Of a stretch of 64,000 bases of DNA, positions 38,229 through 51,850 are shown piece after piece. The notes beneath the pieces were generated by a model. The model was not told where the DNA came from, ran no database searches, and saw nothing but the letters and a program-made list of their open reading frames with translations. Every line of letters starts with the position of its first letter. Position 1 is the first letter of the stretch. The DNA is from Prochilodus magdalenae. Taxonomy: Eukaryota > Chordata > Actinopteri > Characiformes > Prochilodontidae. A program made the position numbers and the translations under genes. The stretch lies in the NCBI GenBank assembly GCA_024036415.1, contig JAMWET010000156.1:186001-250000 (forward strand), read 5' to 3'.

Positions 38229-39477
38229 ATATTATAATATGAGTTTTTCTTTTATCATGTTTTAATGACAGTACTAGTCTGTCTTTTTACTGCAATAAGA
38301 ATCACTGAAGTAAGAAGAACAGACTAACAGACTTTATTTCTTTAGATAAAATAGATGTTGATAAAGGTCCTTTGGGGACAAACTTTTCAGCTGAATAAAC
38401 ATCTCAGCATATCACAGTATCATGGTTTAAGTGGAAATATTGTATTGTGGGGCTTTTAGTGATGCACATCCTTTCTGTGCCCTATGGGAGAGAAGCGAGA
38501 CGTGCAAGTGTGGTTCTAGGATAAACCCTTAAATTGGTACAGAGCCTTCACATTACATCAACGTTCTTAAAAAACGGCCTTTTACACTGATTTGCACACA
38601 TATCATTTACATGTCCTTATATTCATATTCATTACGATTCTGTGCTAATGCTGATGTTAGCAGCGTGTCTCTGTTCTATATTTACTCCGGAATGGAAGAA
38701 TCTAATAGATTACAGCAATGCTATCAACACAAATACACCACTGTTCGCCACCAATCTTTACATTCAGCTATTAATAAAAAAAAATGATATAGTGTTTTTA
38801 ATAATCCATACAGCATCACAAAACACTACATTATAACAATATTGATTCCTCTCAGAAAACCCAAAAGTGGCAGAGGAACACCTTCAGTGCCAGTGGTTGG
38901 CTTGGTGGGTTTTGCGGTGGGCTGAGGGCCGAAAATATAAAACAACATATCAATCAAAAGGTAAACTCTTAAAACAAGGCGCCAAAAAAGGTAATCAATG
39001 GAAGCACCATGTCTGAAATTAAAGGTATGTGAGCATGAACAATGTAAAGGTCCTGTGCCAATTAAAAACATTTATAGAAATAAAAGAACCAAATATGTAG
39101 AGGGGATCTTCATATGTTTTTAAGTTATGGAAATGTTTATGACAGCTCAAAGAGCAATTTCTTGCCTATAACAGAGAACCATTTATTAGTGCATGATTCG
39201 TTAAAAAAAAAAAAAAAAAAGACCTCTGTGGATGGTCATAAAATAATGAGTATGTTACTTTATAGAACCTTTTTTGCAATGAGTGAACAATATCACTCCT
39301 GTTTTAACAATTTTCTACAACTTCAAATCAGATTAAAGACCTAAGAACGTTGAAACAGCACATGTGGGATTAGTAAGTACCCAAAAAGTGCTACAGCAGC
39401 ACAGCAACTGCCTCAAAATAAATCCTCTAGGTCCAAACGCCTTGTAAGAGTTTAAAACAAAAACATGCAAGCAAGCG
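38229..39477. other. Non-genic stretch, no supported gene
   Basis: An 18-base poly-A run lies at 39203-39220. No gene was recognised. The open frames at 38642-38836 and 39114-39344 have no domain. Confidence 0.5.
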
Positions 39478-39505
39478 TGTCCAAACTTTTGACTGGTTGT
39501 GTAAC
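39478..39505. repeat. Isolated Tc1/mariner-type terminal fragment
   Basis: 'gtgtccaaacttttgactgg' followed by 'ttgtgta' resembles the terminal repeat of another fish Tc1-like family. No partner end was found nearby. Confidence 0.4.
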
Positions 39506-40580
39506 TTCTGAAACACAGGGCTGGACTTTATGTGGTGTTGATTTTAAATATTATGCTATAAAGACTCACTATGTTGGCAAAAATGATACAATGTAATGGA
39601 TATAATGGATTAATGCATAACAGAGCTTTCTTGGGTAAAGCTGGCATGTCACATTAGCCGCTAGCACATATGCGAGTGGGAGAATTACAGATGGCACTGC
39701 AGTCACTTATATCGTTCAACAGACTCGGACAAGAACGTTATTCGCTAAGAACTACTTGGAGTTTTATTGATGCATTTATACTGATAGAAACACAAAGTCC
39801 AGGGACAACAGGCCCGGCTAATAGAATGATCCAGCTGGACACAGTGAAAGATGGTGACAATAGCTACACTGGCACAGAGTCTAAAAACTCAATCTAATCT
39901 AGAAACGTCGGACTGGATTACAGAAAGGTTACATCCAGTGTCTTCACGTCTACAAGCAATAGGCTTTAAGGAATTTCCGCAAAGTACGTCAACAACATGA
40001 AGGTTATTATTCGAAAGTCAATGTTTCAGGGAAGTATGCTTTTTTATAAATCTGGTGAAACCTGAGTAGTCTCGCCGGCCCTGTGCCGGCATGCATTATC
40101 AATAAAATCACAAATATGATAATTATAATGAAATATTATCACAAGAGGGGACTCCATAATACATAGGGAATTTGCTCATGCCAATAAAGAAAATGAAGAA
40201 ATGGCTACAACAAAAAGTTTCTGAACTTCCTAAACTAAAAACTCATGTTCAAACTGATGTTCATATGAGATGTCTGCCAGGTTCTGAGGAGCTCTGGGAA
40301 TTTAATTCCGATTGTAAAGGTTTTAAGCTTTGGCAGTGTGTTGATATTTGTACGTTTGTTTTATAACACAATTTTGCAAGAAGATACAAAAACAGTACAA
40401 TAAAAACACAGTGATTTTACATCAGTGCTTAATCATTAACACATGCCCTCTCAGAGCAGAAGAAATAACTGCTACTGTTTTATAGTAAATAGGTTTGTTT
40501 GCACTTATTGTAATGGCATATGGAGTTTTTACAAGCATAGACACATTATTCTCAAGATATTTACTTTCAAATAACATGAT
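39506..40580. other. Non-genic stretch, no supported gene
   Basis: No gene was recognised. Two small plus-strand frames (39670-39897, 40172-40366) show no domain. Confidence 0.5.
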
Positions 40581-40612
40581 AAGGTGCCTAAGACTTTTGC
40601 ACTTTACTGTAT
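40581..40612. repeat. Isolated Tc1/mariner-type terminal fragment
   Basis: 'ggtgcctaagacttttgcac' followed by 'tttactgta' resembles a fish mariner terminal repeat ending in '-gcacagtactgta'. The related words 'cttttgcacagcattgct' (about 41520) and 'tactgtgcaaaagtcagaag' (53161-53180) may be remnants of the same type of end. Confidence 0.45.
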
Positions 40613-41779
40613 ATTTAACAGATATTTTTAATATATTTTTATACTATATTTATTCAGTATTTATTGTGTCCACCCTTCACTTTATTACATTTTCTTCTCA
40701 TTTTTTAAAGAGGAATCCTCTAATTAGTGTCGGCCATGGTGGCCATGATACGTATCACAATATTTCATTTTTCTGCCAGTTAAATCAATCGAAACAGATG
40801 GAATATAACATGTAGTGCTATATTTGCTGACTGCATGGTTTTCAAGGATCCTTTTTTTGGGGTCTTTTAGGGCGTTTTTACCTATAGCTCCTCTTATATG
40901 ATCCGACTCAGTTCAGCAAATTTGGCTGCAAATGTTTTTTTTTGTGTTCATGTTGTAAACAGTGATCTCAGACCAGCTGTTGTTTAGCCCACAACTTCTG
41001 TAGGACCCAAAACCTTTTGAGACCACTATTGGTGTGCACAGCGCTTGTCGCTTGGGCCAGAAATGGAGCGTTGCTTTCTGGTCACACTATTACCTTTCAG
41101 GTGCCGAGAAGAACTACCAGACAAGGTCACTGACATTTGTCCCAAGTGTCAAATACATCAGTGCTGTTGTCTCGTTACGAGATCATGGGCAGGGTTTACC
41201 CTGTGGAACACTATATGACTTTGGCTGGTCTGTTTTGACCCCTGAAGGTGCTGGAAGACGGATGTTGAGAGATCAGTTTTTGGAGTATGAGTTCATTTGA
41301 CCTGTTCAGATGTGCAGAGGAAGCCAGCAACGTGAGTCCATTTCAGACAGCGAAATAGTCTAAGTGTGATCATGTCCTTAATCATTTCCTGAACTCTAGT
41401 TTTGAAAACATGCATTTTCCTAAATTATGCAGTGGATTATCTTTTATATGCATTCTTATCAGAGTCATCTTCTGACAAATGAAGAGCATGTAGTAAGTGA
41501 CCATTTTAACTGGTCTCTAACTTTTGCACAGCATTGCTCATTAAAATTTAGCATTGGTTAGTGTCTGTCCTCTCAGTTAAATAAACAAATGTAATAAAGC
41601 AGTACCTGCTGCGGTGCTCATATAAAAAAACAGTGTTTAAATGGTGTTTATAGAGAGATTACATTTCCAACAGTGAATGTGAACCAGCAAGAATATGAGT
41701 ACTAAAGGAGGTGAGGCAAGGGAGAGTTAAGTTCCAGCATTAATATCTATAAAACCACTCAAATAACAGAGAGAGAAAA
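40613..41779. other. Non-genic stretch, no supported gene
   Basis: No gene is supported. The plus-strand frame at 41034-41300 (88 codons) has no recognised domain. Confidence 0.45.
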
Positions 41780-42260
41780 AACACTTTTTAAACAATTATG
41801 GTTTAGTCTGACGATGCAAGAGACAATTGAATGTGATTAAAAAGCATGATTATGAATAAAGAGCTTGGAGAGATTCCATTGTTTTCTAAAACCCGCCATA
41901 AAAATGAATCAGCATGAGGCTCGGTGGACTTCAGCTCAAAACTCAACCCCCTGCTAATAAAGGCAAATTAAAAAGTGGGTGAAGTGAAGTAGTAATAGCC
42001 GGCGTGCATGTCTTAATAAAAAGACAGGGCTTGCGATAAAAGACATTTCTCTTAATCCTCCATTAATTAAAGCATGGATTTAACTAGAGCTACAGGTATT
42101 AGGCCGCACCTTTGCTTTATGGAAGATGAACCTACATTATTCGGCCAGAGAAACTTTATCACGGCAGCGACACTAAAAAGTTTATAATTCCCGGAGAGGA
42201 TTGCGAACAGCCTCGGGGGAAATTGAGCAGAGAATTTCTAGTTAGGAAGAACTCCCACTC
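41780..42260. promoter_or_regulatory. Candidate conserved noncoding block
   Basis: About 480 bp of unique sequence is rich in homeodomain-type cores ('gacaattgaatgtgattaa', 'ctgctaataaaggcaaatta', 'ctccattaattaaagcatg') mixed with CpG-containing words ('gccggcgtgcatg', 'tcacggcagcgac', 'cagcctcggggg'). It has no repeat homology inside the window and no open frame. This is one of the clearest enhancer-like textures here. Conservation was not tested. Confidence 0.33.
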
Positions 42261-42944
42261 AGTCAGGTCTTCTGAATAGACTAGAAGCAATAGGGTGCTA
42301 ATGAGACTCTGCCAATGAGTTGATCAATCAGCACCCAGTCGGAGTAAGGCTAACAATTTACCAGACCTATTCATGGTAGGACAAGGTTAATAAACACTGT
42401 TATTGACAGCCCTCTGCCCAACATTCCTAGTAGTTGATAAACAAACAAATAGAGGAACAAACAGACAAACAACAATGTCCATGGCTAAATATGGCTAAAT
42501 GACTGGGCAACAGGCAGCTACAGACAGGTTGTCTCGCTTGCTAGCTTTAGGTTATGCTTTAGTTTTTCTGACTCTGAAACTGTTTTGTGTGGATGGAACA
42601 AGAGACTCCAACCATGTGACTGGTTAGTGAACGCTTACGGAAGTGTTATCCAAGATTAGGATCACAGGGTGTACATGGAGAAGTGAGAAATATGGTCAAG
42701 TATATTGTTCATGTAAATTTGGGATGAGGACTGTGCCTAAAGCTCCTCCTCCTTCCAATCTAAAGCACTACATAGCACCATTCCCGTGACAAAGAGGGGG
42801 TCCAGCCTTCCAGTCACAATGAGCAGCCACCCGGAACACCAGCCCAAGTACTTAGCTCTCCCTCAAACAGTCTTCCCTTGTTTTTACCATCACATGCTGA
42901 AGGTCCAGTCTACACTTGTCATTGGAGTATTATTAGGTATATAC
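42261..42944. other. Non-genic stretch
   Basis: A short direct doublet 'atggctaaatatggctaaat' lies at 42481-42500. No gene was recognised. Confidence 0.5.
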
Positions 42945-43060
42945 TAAAACCCTGAGAAAGACTAGCAACCAGTCCAGGGTGTTTCCTGCCTTCCGCCTGA
43001 TGAGCACCCCGCAGCCAGCCAGAGGGACGAGCAGCTTAGGTAATGAACGAATGGATAAAG
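42945..43060 (+). mobile_element. Fish LINE/SINE-type 3' tail fragment
   Basis: 'caaccagtccagggtgtttc', 'ctgccttccgcctgatgagc' and 'gcagcttaggtaatgaacg' followed by 'aatggat' match, in order, the tail of a very common teleost interspersed repeat that normally ends in a GAATGAAT-type run. Only about 100 bp is present, and it is diverged. Confidence 0.6.
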
Positions 43061-44864
43061 TAACATGTGTTTAGTACATGTTTACTGTGGGTCTTGGCAA
43101 AACTTGTTAAGGCATGGTATCAGGTCATGCCTAGCACTGGTAAGGCAGAGGTAGATAATTAACCCACGGTCACATCCTAGCAAGGCATAGGGATGAGATA
43201 ACTAAGATGTAGCTACAACCTACAAGGCCGGTACCGTCGACCAGTTTCAGAGCCGGAAGCTCAGGGTCAGCTGATATGTGGGCGTCACACCCAGGAATGG
43301 CGTATTTCATCCTCGTCTCCTTTTCCATTGCTTTACTTCCCCTGCCTGTGTCACATCCATCAAATCACACTAACCCCAGGCTCACCTTGCAGCGTCAAAA
43401 CACTCACTTCTTGACAGCTGTGCTGGATATTTGCATATGCGCTGCTCGCTTCAGTTTCACCTCTGTGCCCAAGCCCTGCTGGAGAAAGTAAACAAGAAAG
43501 GCTTAGCCCTTTTTTAAAAAGATTTTTTTATATTTAAGCTGAAATGATTAAGAACAGGGCCTATTCCCATTACACCACTGAAAGTGTTTTCAAGAAATTC
43601 ACAGAAAGTTCCCTTTTTTCTGTAGTTCAGTTGGACTGGCTGTCTGGAAAAGCACAATTAAATATTTGGTAGAGTTTGGAATGGATTACAATGCCTGTAG
43701 TTGTTTAGTCTGTACATACTGTTTTTACACACTGCATTTTGTACACACAGCAAAAATCAATAGACAATAATTCAATAGATTAAGTGAACCAAAGCTCAGA
43801 GCTAATCAAGGACATCCAACATCTTTCTATAAGTCCCCTAAAGTGGAAACTGACTTGGATATTTCTAATGAGAGTAAGCTAAAGAAATCATTTTATTATA
43901 TTATCAGATTAACTGGGACAGTGTTGGCTCTGTGTGCAACACAGAGCTGCTTGTGAGCAATGAGTGGTTAAGAGAGACAGGTGCTCTGAAAACAGCTCAC
44001 ATCTCTCCATTTAAACAGCTGTGGATAAACCAATGGCACAACCATTTTCCTAATATTAAAAATGCATACAACTCCTACAATAACAGTAGCATTTAAATAT
44101 CAATTCACCTGCTGGCTCATCTACACAAATGTAAAAATGCACTTCGTTTTAAATAGTCTGAGCTTATTACATTAATTAGAACCAGAAGCTGGGTATCTGG
44201 AAGTTCAGACGATCTTGAAAGGGCTGCTAAAATTATATACAAAAAGTCTCAGTAATTAGTTTTAGAATATTCAAACACAAACACTGATCAGACACGATGT
44301 TTCATTATATAGCAATTTCCATAGTCTTTCTGTCCCATTCGCACAGCTACAGTAATGGTACTTTTTGGTAGTAGCTGTATAGGATTTCCAGTGTTGTATA
44401 GGTTGTACAGGTGTTGTACACAGGTTATATACAGGTGACTGACTTAGAAAGCAGCTGCTTTATAGTGTATCCTTTATGAGCAGTCAAACCTAGTCCATAA
44501 GCCTGTTAGCTATTTACCAAGATGGTCACTCTAGATCTAGACACAGTGCATTTAGGCTTCACATTCATGCATCTAATTGCAAACACAGATTTCCATGATG
44601 TGGGTTTCCTCTCCTTCAGGACATATAGCCTATGTAAATAGCTCACCTCTTCTGAATCTCAGCAATTATTCCAGTCACTGAGTAAGTGTAAGTTATAAGA
44701 TGGATTCGCAGTGTGCTAAATGAGGAGCTCAACCCTAATTGTCACTACTTGCTCTGTTATGTGCATGCTAACATTTAGTCCTACATAGTCTAGCAACTGT
44801 AACTTTGCTATCAATGCTATCAATTTAGCATCTCTAGTTCACCTAACTGCATTTTTTTGGACAG
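43061..44864. other. Non-genic stretch, no supported gene
   Basis: Near 44370-44430 there is a local cluster of 'gtatagg', 'ttgtacaggtgttgtaca' and 'gttatatacagg' words, a small degenerate repeat. The 71-codon plus-strand frame at 43276-43491 has no domain. Confidence 0.45.
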
Positions 44865-45005
44865 TTGGGGGAAAATGGAGCACAGAGGTAGCCCATGCAA
44901 ACTCTACACAGAAAGGACCCCGAATGTCCCAGCCAGCAATCAACCCCAGGCTCTTGAACATCAGTAGACAGGGGTCTGTCTGCCAAATTAAAGAGCACTG
45001 CAGGA
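44865..45005 (+). mobile_element. Fish LINE-type 3' fragment
   Basis: 'ggggaaaatggagcacagag', 'catgcaaactctacacagaa' and 'aggaccccgaatgtcccagc', then 'gcaatcaaccccaggctc', match in order a common fish LINE 3' segment. The fragment is diverged, and no reverse transcriptase is present. Confidence 0.6.
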
Positions 45006-47279
45006 GTAAGGTTACATGTTAGCTGATATGGATCCTTGGGCTAGACTCCAAATAATATGATTGCCTTTGTAATTCAAGCCAAGCTTGTGCAATAATGCCT
45101 TTATAATGCTTTTAGACATTGCTTTGGCTGAACTTCACAATCTGCACCATCACAAATCCCGGATGGCTCACCGCGCCACAACCTGCTGCCCTCAAGGTCA
45201 AGAACCCGGCTTTCAAGGCACATATCAGATGACAGGCTTTCTAAACAGCAACCTCAAAAGGCTGACATACGATGATCTCTTTACATCATGAAGCGACCAC
45301 ACGTTCACCCTCCCTCACCTATAGTAGACTTCCTTTGTATGAACAATGTGATACATTCATCTTATTGACAGTCTATGACTTACAAAGACCTTAAGCATCA
45401 GTACCATTCAAGCCTTATCCCTTTTTCCCCTGTTGTCAAGCAGTTCAACAGTGTGTCTGACATGGCTGTGGTAGAAATATGATTTGTGGCATCATGTAAA
45501 AAAGTTTTTTTTTTAATTTTTGGAAATAAAAAAAAAAATATCTTACAGTGATTAGAGTTTTATTCATTCCCCAGTCCATATGGTAAGCATGTGAAAACCT
45601 TTTTTGCCTGTTTTTAATATTAGGACTATGACAAGATAAGTAGCGTTGTTATTAAAGTCTGAAGTTGGAAACTGGGACAGATTTTTAAATGAGGTATTAC
45701 ACAGGATAGCCAGTCAGAACAGAGGTCATAGTCTATGACCACGAGTATCCAGACAGCCATTCTAAATAGGGAATTCAGCTACTTTCAGCTGCACAGATTA
45801 CTGACACAGATGTTCAGCTGCGCTCACAGCTTGTAAAATCTCCATAAAAAGGCACTGGCAATAGAACAGGATGCTCTGGAGAAGATGCACATTAGCCTAA
45901 AGTCACCGTGACCAATGCTAAGCATCAGGTAGAGGGGTATTAAGCTCGACCCCGCATAATGTTACTGTGTAATTATGTAGCCATGCACTTCCATTCACAT
46001 GTAGAAGAACAGAGTTAGCACTAATACTGAAACAATACTACACAACAGTATAGCAAAGAGGCCTGTCACACTTATTACATTATGGTCAAACGTTTGAGCA
46101 GACCACGCCAGTTCTCCACAGTTGTTCACAACCATATGGTTAAATCACAACAAACATGAAATAAGTATTTGCCTAATGGAAGTAAGCTCAGTTTAGCTGG
46201 TACCATGCAGTGGAAAAGCAGCTTGGACATCCAGTAAGGTCCCTGACATAAAGTAGCCCCTTTATGCTTGCGCTTTCAGAGAGAACTATTATTATGATTT
46301 ATAACTATTTACATGGCAACTGATTGCCTGGTCCTTTTTAATAGCAACAATATACTACACAATCAGTCCAGAACCTTACAACTAGGACTTCAGTTCAGGC
46401 CATACATGTCAAAACTAAAACTGGTTTAGCTTCTATGATAATAATAATGTTCTAGATTTTAAAAATCTGTAACAGACATCAACAAACTTTTAACCTGTCT
46501 TTTAACCTGTCCTGCTGATGTGTTTACATCCAGTAAGTAATCATTTCTACAGTTATCTGATTATTCCAGTGATCATGTAACCAGCATATTTTGTTCAGAT
46601 TCAGGCCCAGAAATCTGATTAAAAGACCTAATAAACAGAGCTGGAGTTAGCTCAGTAATCAGGTTGCTCCGTGAATGTATGCTCTTGGCAATGAAACACT
46701 TTCTAGATCATGTGTGTTCGTTTTATCTGCTGTGAAGTGACTTAATGATTTTTAAAAAAAATTAAATCTGTATTGACAAAATATGATTTTGTGCAGCTAT
46801 CAGATTATTAAGTACGTGTAATCACCCTATGTGACTCATTTAGTAAAGAGTCCTGACCTGGAGCTCCCGCAGTTTTCCCAGGTAGGGTACCGCTTGTACC
46901 TACTTGTGTAGGAGACCTAAAGCGGCATTTATGCTCAGTAAATTGGTTCCACTCATTGTCCTTGAAAACTTCGAATTATTACTCAATTTAATCACAGTTA
47001 ACTAAAAAGAAAAACATTCTTCTGTTTCCAACTCATTGTCTAAAGACCCAGAAGGCCCTGAGGATATCCAGCTGTATACAGCACATACTGCATTACACTA
47101 CAGTGAAACCGCACTACTACCTCTGAACCTTCATGGGTTAATTTTAATTGGGCTGAGAGGCAGAGTAAGGGAATAGTTCTAATTGACAGAATGTATGGTC
47201 TAAAACATAGCTAGTCAATGAGAGGTCGGTCAAAGCGACGTTTCGGCCCCCTGTGTATAATAATAACAATAATAACAGT
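45006..47279. other. Non-genic stretch, no supported gene
   Basis: Poly-T and poly-A runs lie at about 45505-45540. No exon, RNA gene or transposon was identified over 2.3 kb. The small frame at 45085-45291 has no domain. Confidence 0.5.
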
Positions 47280-47900
47280 AAAAAAGGCCATAATGAGCGC
47301 AGCATTCATCTGGAGCAGACGGTAGCAACCCAAAGCTAATGATGCTGGAGGTTTGTATTAAAAGCCATTTGTACACCTTTTGCAGAGATAGAGAGCAGCG
47401 CCGGCTCATATTTTAGCGTGGGTAATGGCGTCCCTGCAGCCATACATAACTCCCCACTGTCACTTCCCATTTGATCCGTCACGCGATGCATTACGAGCAC
47501 CTTCTCACTGTCATTCCGTATTACGGGTATGGGGAAAAAAAGAGGGGGCGAAACGGGGATGACATATTACACAAACAATCCGAGGTAGCAGACAAACGAG
47601 CCATTGTGCGTTTCATTTTTCAGTGCCACCGCTCGGGTCTTTAAGTTGAAACCAAGTGGAAAATGAACAGCAGTGTGTTTTCAGGCGCCGATTGAGTCCC
47701 CTGGCTAAGCAGAAGGCTAACGACTGCTTTCCGTTACCCACTGTCAGCCTGACATGATGAGGTGGCAGGGAGACTGACGGATGCTAAGGATGACCCGAGA
47801 GGAGGCCTGAGCTGAAAGCTGCTCTAATAGATGCTGTAAATTGCTTCCTCTAAGAAAGAGCCCGGAGATAAAGAATGGGCTGCATGTGAATAATGGGAAT
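47280..47900. promoter_or_regulatory. Candidate conserved noncoding block
   Basis: Unique, CpG-containing sequence contains 'ggccataatgagcgcagc', 'gcagcgccggctcatatttt', 'gatccgtcacgcgatgcatt' and 'aggcgccgattgagtcc'. No open frame of interest and no repeat match is present. The density of CpG in an otherwise CpG-poor window is the main reason to mark it. The role is inferred. Confidence 0.33.
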
Positions 47901-50900
47901 TTCGTCGTTGTACTGGTACGGTCAAGGGAGGGCGTGGCTGGTTTACAAACTTCTCACTCTCTGCCATATATTCTCGTGCATTCCGTATATTAGGATACCC
48001 AAATGAGCAGCAAAAGTTTAATGTCTCTGCTAAAGAACAGAGCAGACACTTTTAATTCAACTAAATAGCATTTAAATAGCATTCAGTAGCAACAAGGGGT
48101 TCTGGGGGTGCAATTTGATCAGCCCACTCTCACAGATCCACCCCTAAGTAAACCTAAACCGATTAACTGCACTATCGAGACCATTATAGCACCATCGTAG
48201 AAGGCTCAACATTGTTTTTGTTCTGGCGGTTCATTTTGTCTTTAAGCATTTAAATTAGCATTATTGCTCCTATCACTTTACACACAAAGTCATCCGAGGT
48301 GCTCAGGCCCTGCAGCCTTACATGCACAAGTGTATGCTGACATCGGACATAGGACAAGGACCCCAAATGTACTGATGTCTGAAGCTTTCCTCTGTAGTTC
48401 TCTACTGAAGCTACAAAGCTAACATAGCTAACAAGTAATGGAAGCTTGTGATTAACCAATCAGCTTTGGGCATGGCTAAAATATCACTCACATGCTTTAA
48501 ACTATATAAGGCTGATAAACAGACAAGGGCTGCTAACACTGTTGTTTTAGCTTACACCAAACATTAGACAGCTCCTAGCTGATCCAATGCATTTAGCATG
48601 AGAAGACATACTGGGTTTGTTTTCCCCCCCATCTATCACTACAGTATGTACAGTTTGGTCTAATCATTTAGTACACCTTCAGCGAATGCGTTTTTCAGTA
48701 GACGGTATGTGTAGCACAGTAGCATAATAATTGTCCAAAAATAATAAGCACAATATTTTCTATCTTTAAAATCACTAATGTATATAATATTGGCCCCTCA
48801 AAACATGTCATTTTAATACAATTCTATTATATTAGAATGCTTATTTAATATGGACTGAGTGACCCCAACATCTTTCAAAATCTACCACCCCGGTCAGTAT
48901 AATAAATGTCCCAGCAAAAGTGCATTTACACTGCTGGTGGAACTTCAGATTGTGAGAGATTTTCAAGGCCATGTCCATATGCTTGCCACGTTAAAGAAAC
49001 ATTGGATTTTCAGAATTCAGCTAACCACTGGGACACAAGCTGTACACAACAGCTGCACATTCCACTCAATAAATCACACACAGCAGAGACGGTGGGGAAT
49101 TTACTGTATGTGGCGAGGTGGTGTGACAGCATTTGGACTCAAAGCTCACGAGATCCATACCTTGGGACACACTGGATATGACAGTCCATTACTTGTCCTT
49201 TCTCCGGGTTATGTGAGCCAACAGTCTGCAATCCATACTCCAGTACAGTAGTGAAGAATATGTTCAAAAATACTGTTGCCCAACTTCACCCCACTTCCTG
49301 CCAGAACCTTAGAACCAGCTTAAGTGCCACTAAGTGGTCAAGATAAGCATAAATGCCTCACATTTCAAATAACCTGGTCTAATGTATCCACCTTTCAGGT
49401 TTTCTTTCTCACACACAATCAGAAGATGGTTTTCCCGGTCTTTAAATGCGAGGACCACTGCAGCATCACTGTAGGAGGAGTGCAATAGCATGAGGGGGAC
49501 ATTTTTCTTTTAGTTCAGACTTTCTTTTTACGCAGATCAATTATCACTATCATCCCTACCACTTGCTTTAGACAGGAAGCCATCTGGAAGCTTAGACCTT
49601 GGGTGTGGCCCTAGGGCACACTGACATTTAGGACAAGGAATTTCCGAATTAAAGCCACAAAAAGCCACAGATAGAACAGAGGTCACAAAAGAATAGGGGG
49701 GGAAAGCAGGTAAACAGCCTTCCTGAACAAAAGACCCATGGCACGCAGCTGAGAGGGAGATAAAAAGCCAAGTCTGCCAGCGTTTGAGCCGAGAAAAAGG
49801 AGCACTCTTCCCGCTATGTGGCAAAAGCCGCTAAATGTAGCCTAGCCTCTTATCTGGGCTGATGCAGGGCCTGCTGTGATGCCTTGTTCTTATTCGGATG
49901 CGCCTGGCACGCGCTCTCAGTGAAGTAGCAGGGCTAGCAAGTGCCTGAACTAACCTTTTATAGGCTTCACAATGCAAGGCGATGGTGCCCCGGCTTACCT
50001 CCAGTGTGGCTAGGGGAGAAAGCGTTACTTTTAAAAGACGTTTGAAATGTCACGGTCAGAGAACACTGTGTGCCCTTCTTGTACGGTCAGTCAAAGCTTC
50101 CATTAGGGTTTTGCATTAGACACTAGGTGAGACTCAATGTCCGGTTTCAACGAGACAGGAGTAAAAAAAGGTGTTCTTTGAGACGTAGCACACTTAGCAT
50201 CCAGGCCCTGCAGGGACGTGGGCCTTTGGAGGCCTAACAGAAGGCTTGACTGCTCCCTGCTGCCATCTAGCATAGAAAAGAGTGAAGTACAGGGGCAAAC
50301 AGAAGCCATGAGTTAGAGATTTCGATAACTCATCTTGCACTTAGCATGCATACATGAATAATTTGTAATGCATATTTTAAAGGCTCCTTATGGACGTAGA
50401 TTGACGTTTCCATCAGTATGGGAGAAAGCACTGCAGTGCGTTCCGCAAGCTTCTCCGTAAAAGGTCCTGATGGTTGTATAATGCAAAGCAGGGATTGTAA
50501 AAGAAGGCCAGTGCACAAAGCATCACATATCCACAGAGTAGGTTCATATATACATACATTAAAGCTTGCAGCTCAAAGAGAGGGACTTGAAAGGTTGGTG
50601 GCGATTTAGCAAGGACCTTTAGAAAACTCAAATACCGTGACTCACCAGATGCTGTCCACCATGCATTATCCCAGTACATGTTTACAGTCGTACATCATCC
50701 TATTACATACTGTACAGCAGAAAAGAAGTCTTAGGGACTTTGAGACGGCTTAATGATGTTTGGAAAATAAAGGAAATACATTTCTGTACATTTTAGGTCA
50801 TTTTAATTACAAGTACGTTAATGCTTAATGCATTTTAGTAAGCATTGTGGTATTTCCTTGTTTCTGAGAGGATAGAGAGAGAGGATAAGACAGGGCGGAA

Positions 50901-51850
50901 GTCAATAAAGCTGTGTTCTATTTGACAAGTGGCATGAGAGTTCGAGTAGCCTCTACAGGAGCATACAGGAGAGGTCTATCATATTTTCCCTTAAAAACAG
51001 CAGTGCTAACTATAAATGCTAACGTGTTTGCTTCAGGTTTGCATGCTGTCTGACTTGTAGGTGCGCAATGGCATTGGAAAAACTCATGCTTCTCCAAACT
51101 GACAACCTGCCGATGTCAGGCACTGCAAACCAAACAATGTACAAGGAGGAGCAGACCCCGCTGGTGTTGGCCTGGGTTATGTTATGCATTACACGGGTTC
51201 TGTTATGCGAAGACCTGTATTGGGCTCAGTAAACTGCAATGTCGAACCAAAACTTGCTGGATCAAATTTATTCAATGCAACTAACACATGAAGCTTGGTT
51301 TTGGACTTTCAGGTGTGAAAATGCCCCAGCATAAATAGAACCAATGTTTTGATTGTGAACACAAGCCATAGACAAATTAGATTTTAATCAGTTGTTAGAA
51401 AAGCAGTTCTTTCACGGTCGCCCTCCAGTTATCATTTGCATGTGTTTAAATTTCATAATAAATGAACCAACAAAAATGGAAAAAAATCCATCAGAATCAG
51501 TCGAAGGTTACTTCAATCAGTAGAAGGTTATTTCAATCAGTAGGTTATTTTATTAAGGTTATTGTATTCTCCTTTAACATTACTATATAAGAAACACTCG
51601 TAAGGACACTGGCAGACATGAACGTCACTGTAAAGGGTTTTTAATAGTACTTTTGACCTTTATGAGCCAAATTAAAAAAAGGTATAGCTCTTATTAATTG
51701 TAGTTCATCACTGATATGCACCCCATCATGTGTCTTCTTCAGACCATTGTGGCAGTGGAATATAGAGTGTAAATAGGCGCATTGATTTTTAATAAGTGTC
51801 CCTTTAGTAGACATGCCTGCATGCTTAGTCTGTATAACCCATTACATATT
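47901..51850. other. Non-genic stretch, no supported gene
   Basis: About 4 kb without a supported gene or assignable repeat. Overlapping small frames at 48859-49251, 49537-49824 and 50330-50679 have no domain and overlap frames on the same or the opposite strand. Near 51500-51545 'gaaggttacttcaatcagta' is repeated ('gaaggttatttcaatcagta'). Confidence 0.5.
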
